64,000 bases of DNA, from contig CALXMC010000001.1 of assembly GCA_944389385.1 (NCBI GenBank), forward strand, positions 62,001 through 126,000, written 5' to 3'. The notes under the pieces were generated by a model that was given only the letters and a program-made list of their open reading frames with translations, searched no databases and was not told where the DNA came from. The stretch comes from an uncultured Alphaproteobacteria bacterium (GTDB taxonomy: Bacteria > Pseudomonadota > Alphaproteobacteria > Rs-D84). Positions 59,323 through 64,000 of the stretch are shown here, piece by piece (position 1 is the first letter of the stretch; every line of letters begins with the position of its first letter). Both the position numbers and the translations under genes were made by a program.

Positions 59323-59389
59323 ACACATCATCCAATGGATGGGAAATCAAACCATACCGTCGCGGAAAAAAGTTCCTCATCTAGCGGCG

Positions 59390-59775
59390 GGGTGGTTTAT
59401 CACCCGAAGCCTTGGCAAAGGGTGGCACGAGTAACCAGTAACTCTACCCTTGTCATTGCGAAGGAGTACGAACAACGTTGAAAACGTTGGCGTACGACTG
59501 TGGCAATCCAGTTATAATATGTCTGCGGGCGAATGCCCGCAGTGCCTTTTTTATTTACTGGATCGCCACGCTCCGCTCGCGATGACAAAGGGGACTAAGT
59601 ACCTAATCCCATACTCTCTAACCACCCCGGCACTTCGTGCCACCCCTCCAATGGAGGGGAACTCAGCCCGCAACGGGAACGTAACAAGTTCCCCTCTGCG
59701 GAGGGGTGGCACGCGTCAGCGTGACAGGGTGGTTTATCACCCGAAGCCTTGGCAAAGGGTGGTTTATCACGAGTC
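59390..59775. repeat. Intergenic repeat island with direct and inverted repeats
   Basis: In the 485-bp gap after dciA: a direct repeat starting GGGTGGTTTATCACCCGAAG (59391-59425 and 59728-59762) flanks two palindromic blocks. Block 1 (59451-59587) has imperfect ends TGTCATTGCGAAGGAG...GGCAATCCAGT and ACTGGATCGCCACGCTCCGC...GATGACA, with an inner CTGCGGGC-GAAT-GCCCGCAG hairpin. Block 2 (59620-59743) has CACCCCTCC...GGAGGGGTG arms with AAGTTCCCCTC. Both resemble short mobile palindromes that spread through bacterial genomes; they carry no gene. Confidence 0.8.
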
Positions 59776-59785
59776 ACGAGTAACT

Positions 59786-59809
59786 AAAACGGGGCATTCG
59801 CCCCGTTTT
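59786..59809 (-). terminator. Terminator of the 59808-60086 gene
   Basis: AAAACGGGGC-ATTC-GCCCCGTTTT, overlapping the stop codon, with a T-run on the minus strand. Confidence 0.85.
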
Positions 59810-60086
59810 ACTGAATAACCCGTCTTTCCCACCAGGTTGCAATTGCCGGCACCAGGAAAAATATCACCCCGGCCAATCCCCACAACACCAAAGTTCCAAC
59901 TGCATAAATATAAAACATCGTTGCGGTAACGCCTGTGATTAAAACACCGAAATACATCAAAGCGGGCACGAACGTCAATCCCCACACCAACAACACCAAA
60001 ACAGTATTCACCACAAACGCGCGAAATAAAATACGTTGGCGCGATAATAATTTCAGATTTAATTTTTCTGCATAATCTTTTTTCAT
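59808..60086 (-). CDS. Small two-to-three-helix membrane protein
   Basis: A 92-aa protein starting MKKDYAEKLNLKLLSRQRI at 60086; a longer frame adds seven residues without a good ribosome site. Two clear hydrophobic helices span about 24-46 and 56-85 (LLVWGLTFVPALMYFGVLI, YIYAVGTLVLWGLAGVIFFL), with a basic C-terminus ending WERRVIQ. Family not recognised. It is single, with a terminator, between the repeat island and ruvC. Confidence 0.75.
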   Translation of the reverse strand: MKKDYAEKLNLKLLSRQRILFRAFVVNTVLVLLVWGLTFVPALMYFGVLITGVTATMFYIYAVGTLVLWGLAGVIFFLVPAIATWWERRVIQ

Positions 60087-60132
60087 AACGTCCCCCCTGC
60101 TTGCCATAATTATATCATAAAAAATAAAAAAT

Positions 60133-60609
60133 TTATAATTTGAATCTGCTCATATTGGCATGCGTTAATGCGATTGCGATTGCGTCACTTTCGTCGGGCG
60201 ACTTCGGATTTGCAGCCGGCAACAACATACGCACCATTTTATAAATTTGTTCTTTGCCTGCATGCCCGGCGGATGTCAAAGCCTTTTTAATTTTGTTTGG
60301 TTCATATTCAAAAATTGGGACATCGCGATTTGCAACTGCGACGATGGCAGCCGCCCGCGCATGCCCCAGAATCAGTGTGGTTTTTGGATTTTGATTCACA
60401 AACGTAATTTCGATACTGCACGCGTCCGGCGAAAATTTTTGACACAAACCATCAACGCCGCGAAAAATAGTCACCAATCGTTCAGGCAACGGCAAATTTG
60501 ACTTTGGCAAAATCACGCCACTGGCGACATAGTGATACGCCGGCCCATCGACATCAACGACGGCCCAACCAGTATGCAACAATCCCGGATCGATTCCCAA
60601 AATCCGCAT
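60133..60609 (-). CDS. ruvC: Holliday junction resolvase RuvC
   Basis: A 158-aa resolvase with the four acidic catalytic residues: Asp in ILGIDPGLLHTGW (about 7), Glu in SIEITFVNQNPKT (about 68), and the C-terminal Asp pair in SPDESDAIAIALTH (about 140). It works with RuvA (63300-63878). It lies 17 bp downstream of the secreted pair C. In many bacteria yebC and ruvC are adjacent, which suggests pair C was inserted between them. Confidence 0.95.
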   Translation of the reverse strand: MRILGIDPGLLHTGWAVVDVDGPAYHYVASGVILPKSNLPLPERLVTIFRGVDGLCQKFSPDACSIEITFVNQNPKTTLILGHARAAAIVAVANRDVPIFEYEPNKIKKALTSAGHAGKEQIYKMVRMLLPAANPKSPDESDAIAIALTHANMSRFKL

Positions 60610-60626
60610 TTTATACCTTTGCCGCT

Positions 60627-61445
60627 TTATTGGCGTTTTAATCTTAATTCATAAACGCCGTCGCCTATTACATAATCTTCCCAATTACGATTATTACAAA
60701 GTAAATCCAAATCACGCTGCAAATATGTTGTGTTCGGCAACAAATCACAATTCAAAGATGGCGTTGGTGCACAACTTATGTACGCATTTTCTGTGGCACA
60801 ATATCTATTGAGTATATATGATTGAATATAGAAAAACATGTTATGTCTTGCATAAGATGCGTCCATATCTGTATATTGAACAGTAATACTATAAATATCA
60901 TCTGGGTTACCATTCATATTGGCATCCATACGTCCTGACTGTTCTGCGGCCTCTTCGGCTTTTTGTTGGTTATCAGCCATTTCTGTAAACAATTGGCTTC
61001 TTTGCATATTCGCAGCATCAGAAAAAGTATCCCACACAAAATCACTACTTATTTGTTCCACAGAATTTGAATTATCTTTTAACATATCATGCAACACAGG
61101 ACACGAAACATCCGTATATTCAACTTTCATTATTACATCTGGGATATTATCGGCCAATACCCTTTCGAAAATATAACTGGCCATACCGTACAACTGCGAC
61201 ATAGACATACGAAAACCGTTTTTGCTTTCGTCATAATAATCATAATACAAATAATCCAAATATTTAAGATAATACATAAAGCACAACAGACCTTGCTTAT
61301 CCGCCGAAAAAAATCCAGTATTGGCAAAATTATCGTAACTTAACACCACCCGGGTATCCAATGTAAATCCACCCCCAGTATCATCCGCCGTCGCGGGTGC
61401 AACGAACATAAAAGCCGCCAAAAACATCATAAATAATTTTTTCAT
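60627..61445 (-). CDS. Module C secreted protein, downstream gene
   Basis: A 272-aa protein with a signal peptide (MKKLFMMFLAAFMFVAPATA, start at 61445). The ATG overlaps the stop of the upstream gene by four bases (ATGA). The mature part is Tyr/Asp-rich with Cys around 35, 93, 220-240 (YCATENAYISCAPTPSLNCDLLPN) that may pair. No family recognised. It resembles the variable proteins of modules A and B in size and composition only; here it comes second instead of first. Confidence 0.75.
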   Translation of the reverse strand: MKKLFMMFLAAFMFVAPATADDTGGGFTLDTRVVLSYDNFANTGFFSADKQGLLCFMYYLKYLDYLYYDYYDESKNGFRMSMSQLYGMASYIFERVLADNIPDVIMKVEYTDVSCPVLHDMLKDNSNSVEQISSDFVWDTFSDAANMQRSQLFTEMADNQQKAEEAAEQSGRMDANMNGNPDDIYSITVQYTDMDASYARHNMFFYIQSYILNRYCATENAYISCAPTPSLNCDLLPNTTYLQRDLDLLCNNRNWEDYVIGDGVYELRLKRQ

Positions 61446-62431
61446 CTTAATGCTCCCTCGCATTGATCTGCTATTTGAACCAAGTTTTTAACTGCGTTTA
61501 TCTGGGTTGCGTTAAATATCGTCGCCGTCAATGACGCAGCGGTTGTCGCACCACCCAAAACATTTGATGCAGTATTCAGATTCTTTTCACGCACTTCGTC
61601 GCCCCCGCGTGTTTGCGTTGAATTCGCAACGCCGGACGTAATTGTACCAGCCAACCCAGTCGCCGCACCAATTCCGCTGGAAATCGTTGCGCCTTTGGCG
61701 CGATTATCCACAACCGACAAATCCACAGTTTTATATCCACCGCACGCGTCAATAATCTTGTCCGCCCGAGCGACATCATCGGCCGTGACTGTGCCCGCCA
61801 CATACATCTGCATTTTGGCATTTTCCAACGCCCGCACAGCATCTATACAATCGTTAATCATTTCGCTTAATCCGCCCTGGGTGCGATTTTTACCGGCGAT
61901 TACCGCGCCTGCGATATTTGTAACCGTACCGGTCGCCAGCAACCCAGTACGCACATTACCCAAAGTCTTTGATTGTTGTGTTTTCTGATCCAACTCGTCT
62001 TTTTTGGCGGCAATTTCAGACAGGTCCGCACCGCCAACCACGGCACCAATTACCCCAGAACTTGCAACCATATTCATCAGTTCTTCTTTATCTATTGCCG
62101 CCATGTCGATTTTCGGATTCCCCGATGTATCGGTTGGCTGATTCTTAAAGCGATCCAACCAATCTTGGATTTCATCTGCCTGGGCATCGACGTTTGCTTT
62201 CACAACACCTGCAACGGTTGCGCCACCACTGACCAACGTTCCGACCCCGGTCACAGCGGTGTTAATCCCGGCCATACGTTTTAATTCATTCATTTGCCCA
62301 GACAAACCGTTACACGCCGCGCGTACATTTTGAATTGACACATCCAGCGCAGAAAAATCCGCCGCATTCGCGCCACACACAACCATCGCGGCAACCAAAC
62401 CGATAAAAACAGATTTCAATTTTTCCCCCAT
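61442..62431 (-). CDS. Module C secreted protein with repeated Gly/Ala-rich segments
   Basis: A 329-aa secreted protein (signal peptide about 1-23, ending ANAA). Four or five Gly/Ala/Thr-rich hydrophobic segments recur: TGVGTLVSGGATVAGVV, SSGVIGAVVGGADL, LGNVRTGLLATGTVTNIAGAVI, SSGIGAATGLAGTITSGVA and NVLGGATTAASLTATI, separated by charged helices. Two conserved-looking Cys pairs (AACNGLS, ACGGYK; MINDCID, ADQCEGAL) lie outside them. This repeated-zipper plan recalls the module A/B conserved proteins. TATAAT lies about 15 bp before the ATG. Confidence 0.75.
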   Translation of the reverse strand: MGEKLKSVFIGLVAAMVVCGANAADFSALDVSIQNVRAACNGLSGQMNELKRMAGINTAVTGVGTLVSGGATVAGVVKANVDAQADEIQDWLDRFKNQPTDTSGNPKIDMAAIDKEELMNMVASSGVIGAVVGGADLSEIAAKKDELDQKTQQSKTLGNVRTGLLATGTVTNIAGAVIAGKNRTQGGLSEMINDCIDAVRALENAKMQMYVAGTVTADDVARADKIIDACGGYKTVDLSVVDNRAKGATISSGIGAATGLAGTITSGVANSTQTRGGDEVREKNLNTASNVLGGATTAASLTATIFNATQINAVKNLVQIADQCEGALR

Positions 62432-62474
62432 ACTTATTTGAACGAATTATATCATAAAAATGCAGCATAAAAAA

Positions 62475-62503
62475 TAAAAAAAAACGCGGGGTATTTCCCG
62501 CGG
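62475..62503 (-). terminator. Terminator of yebC
   Basis: CGCGGG-AAATAC-CCCGCG hairpin followed by nine T on the minus strand. Confidence 0.88.
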
Positions 62504-62530
62504 ATACTGTCTGTGACCTGGAATTATGAT

Positions 62531-63247
62531 TTATGCAGCGGCGGTAAATACCTTCTGAACATCATCATTGTCATCCAAAGCATCAACCAATTTTTCCAAC
62601 TTGGCATACGCCTCGTCATCTAAATCCATTGGCATATTTGCAATCCAAGTCAATTCAGCCTTTTCCGGTTCGCCCAATTTATCGGCCAAAACCTTTTGCA
62701 CATTCATAAAATCATCGGGCTTGGTTGTGATGATAAAACCTTCTTCATCTGATTCCAGGTTATCAGCATTCGCATCCATAATGATTTCCATCATTTCATC
62801 TTCGCTTTTGCCGATGGATGCAGGATAAAAGATTTGTCCGGCGCGTGTGAACATAAATACAACACTGCCCTCTTCGCCCATGTTGCCGCCATTTTTTGCA
62901 AAAATATTGCGAATTTCAGGAACTGTGCGACGCGGGTTGTCGGTCAAAGCCTCGACAATAACGGGAACCGCACCCGGGCCATAGCCTTCGTAACGCACGG
63001 CTACATAGTTTTCAGTATTTGCGCCCGATGCTTTGTCAATTGCGCGCTTGATATTATCATTCGGCATGGAATTTTTACGTGCATTCAAAATCGCCAAGCG
63101 CAACCGCGGATTATTATCCGGATTCTTATCGCCCAATTTTGCCGCCATTGTTATTTCACGCGCCAATTTAGTAAATAAACCACTGCGCGCCGCATCAACA
63201 GCACCCTTTTTGTGCTGAATATTATGCCATTTGCTGTGCCCACTCAT
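62531..63247 (-). CDS. yebC: YebC/TACO1-family protein
   Basis: A 238-aa YebC-type protein (start MSGHSKWHNIQHKKGAVDAARSGL; the longer frame begins with unrelated residues). The three-domain pattern includes KNSMPNDNIKRAIDKASG, RYEGYGPGAVPVIVEALTDNPRRT and GNMGEEGSVVFMF. The family has been seen both as a transcription regulator and as a factor that helps ribosomes translate polyproline. It is divergent from ruvA and separated from ruvC by module C. Confidence 0.93.
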   Translation of the reverse strand: MSGHSKWHNIQHKKGAVDAARSGLFTKLAREITMAAKLGDKNPDNNPRLRLAILNARKNSMPNDNIKRAIDKASGANTENYVAVRYEGYGPGAVPVIVEALTDNPRRTVPEIRNIFAKNGGNMGEEGSVVFMFTRAGQIFYPASIGKSEDEMMEIIMDANADNLESDEEGFIITTKPDDFMNVQKVLADKLGEPEKAELTWIANMPMDLDDEAYAKLEKLVDALDDNDDVQKVFTAAA

Positions 63248-63299
63248 AATTTGACCTTTTATATATATTGGATTAAAATTACCGACAAAAGGATACCAA

Positions 63300-63878
63300 A
63301 TGATTGGCAAATTGCAAGGAAATGTTGATTACGTCGGTGATGGTTTTGTCATCTTGATGACGGGCGGCGTGGGGTATAAAGTTTTTACCCCGGAATACCT
63401 GACACCAAAATCAACGGTAACATTATGGATTGAAACAGTCGTACGTGAAGATTCCATCCGCCTGTTTGGATTTTCATCGATTGCCGCGCAAAATCTGTTT
63501 AACCAATTAACGGCCGTGTCGGGCGTTGGCCCAAAATTGGCACTGGCAATTATGGGCGCGATCAAGACTGATACTTTGATGTCGGCCATCGCAACTGGCG
63601 ACGCAAAAACAATCACCGCCGCACCCGGGGTTGGTAAAAAAGTTGCCGAAAAAATCATAGTCGAATTAAAATCCAAAATTGGCGGCGCGACATTAAACCT
63701 GGGCGATGTTGGTGGCGCGTCTGGTGCATTGCCCGATTTATTGGCTGCACTGGAATCATTGGGATACAGACGTTTGGACATTGTGGATATGGCACAAAAA
63801 TTGGTATCGGAAAACCCAGACGCAGACGTATCCAAACTGGTACCAATGGCATTAAAACAAATCAGCGGGAATAAATAA
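63300..63878 (+). CDS. ruvA: Holliday junction branch migration protein RuvA
   Basis: A 192-aa junction-binding subunit of RuvAB. It begins MIGKLQGNVDYVGDGFVILMTGGVGYKVF, has two helix-hairpin-helix motifs (LTAVSGVGPKLALAIMG and ITAAPGVGKKVAEKI) and a C-terminal RuvB-binding domain (about 140-192). An AAAGGATA ribosome site precedes the ATG. ruvB is not downstream; mnmE is. Confidence 0.95.
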   Translation: MIGKLQGNVDYVGDGFVILMTGGVGYKVFTPEYLTPKSTVTLWIETVVREDSIRLFGFSSIAAQNLFNQLTAVSGVGPKLALAIMGAIKTDTLMSAIATGDAKTITAAPGVGKKVAEKIIVELKSKIGGATLNLGDVGGASGALPDLLAALESLGYRRLDIVDMAQKLVSENPDADVSKLVPMALKQISGNK

Positions 63879-63881
63879 AAT

Positions 63882-64000
63882 ATGAACAATAACGAAACAA
63901 TTTTTGCGCTGTCATCGGGACATGGAAAATCGGGTGTGGCAGTCATACGTGTATCGGGCGACGATTTGTATAGTCTGTTTTTGCAAATCACAAATCGCAA
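63882..64000 (+). CDS. mnmE: tRNA modification GTPase MnmE (N-terminus only)
   Basis: Only the first 39-40 codons are visible. The start MNNNETIFALSSGHGKSGVAV followed by IRVSGDDLYSLF matches the N-terminal formyl-tetrahydrofolate-binding domain of MnmE (TrmE): IFAlSsg.GKsgvAvIRvSG. MnmE with MnmG modifies the wobble uridine of tRNAs. It lies 3 bp after ruvA. Confidence 0.9.
   Translation, partial: MNNNETIFALSSGHGKSGVAVIRVSGDDLYSLFLQITNR

Noticed and set aside
59451-59587. A transposase gene or insertion sequence
   Set aside because: Only palindromic, non-coding blocks are seen; no open frame of transposase type exists.

Overview
The window is a dense stretch of a bacterial chromosome, most likely from a host-associated alphaproteobacterium with a reduced genome. 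Pointers are a MucR/Ros-type regulator, an alpha-type DksA homologue, a SPOR-domain protein next to tatA, a SufS/SufT/SufE set, SecB, DciA and LolA. Base composition looks moderately AT-rich, genes often overlap by 1-14 bases, and I see no tRNA, rRNA, insertion sequence, prophage or CRISPR array. The lineage is inferred from gene content; no species can be named.

Layout. 1-9 kb (minus strand): LysM lipoprotein (cut by the window edge), tatC, tatB, lolA, nrnA-like, recJ, ftsI, ftsL-like, sufE, sufT, sufS. 9-10 kb (plus): thioredoxin and a DksA-like factor. 9.9-11.75 kb (minus): module A, two secreted proteins behind a structured leader. 11.8-17.9 kb (minus): tatA, SPOR protein, a tiny lipoprotein, thrS with a Thr leader peptide, hemolysin III, gltX, GNAT. 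18-21.4 kb: trmB, an unknown gene and a plus-strand cluster of four poorly known genes. 21.4-23.25 kb (minus): module B, a relative of A. 23.3-27.6 kb (minus): YbeY-Lnt fusion, membrane lysozyme-TPR protein, MucR-like. 27.7-31 kb: rarA and two outer-membrane barrels. 31-40.8 kb (minus): ftsK, PAP2 phosphatase, S41 protease homologue, secF, secD, yajC, mutL, greA. 40.9-43.5 kb (plus): lptG, a 43-residue membrane protein, xerC/D and a J-domain protein, then a 102-bp tandem repeat. 43.8-47.2 kb: trxB, serS with a Ser leader peptide, two related unknown genes. 47.4-54.9 kb: typA and six glycan-related genes in two opposed groups. 54.9-64 kb: recA, MFS transporter, secB, mltA, dciA, a repeat island, ruvC, a third secreted pair (C), yebC, ruvA and the start of mnmE.

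The most interesting signals are regulatory. (1) Modules A and B share a leader of about 170-180 nt with a sigma-70-like promoter, a conserved 5' hairpin, a long-range pairing that covaries between copies, a strong hairpin with an alternative partner, and an intrinsic terminator directly before the first gene. I do not recognise this RNA. The two loci also share a nearly identical 545-bp tail but have divergent middles, so each looks like a cassette of variable secreted protein between conserved flanks. (2) thrS and serS are each preceded by a 19-codon leader peptide, with six Thr and three Ser codons in a row respectively. Both start exactly 10 nt after the -10 box, so their mRNAs are probably almost leaderless, and both end in a CCCC/GGGG hairpin. 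(3) Several other genes also have -10 boxes only 6-9 nt from the start codon, so leaderless translation seems common here.
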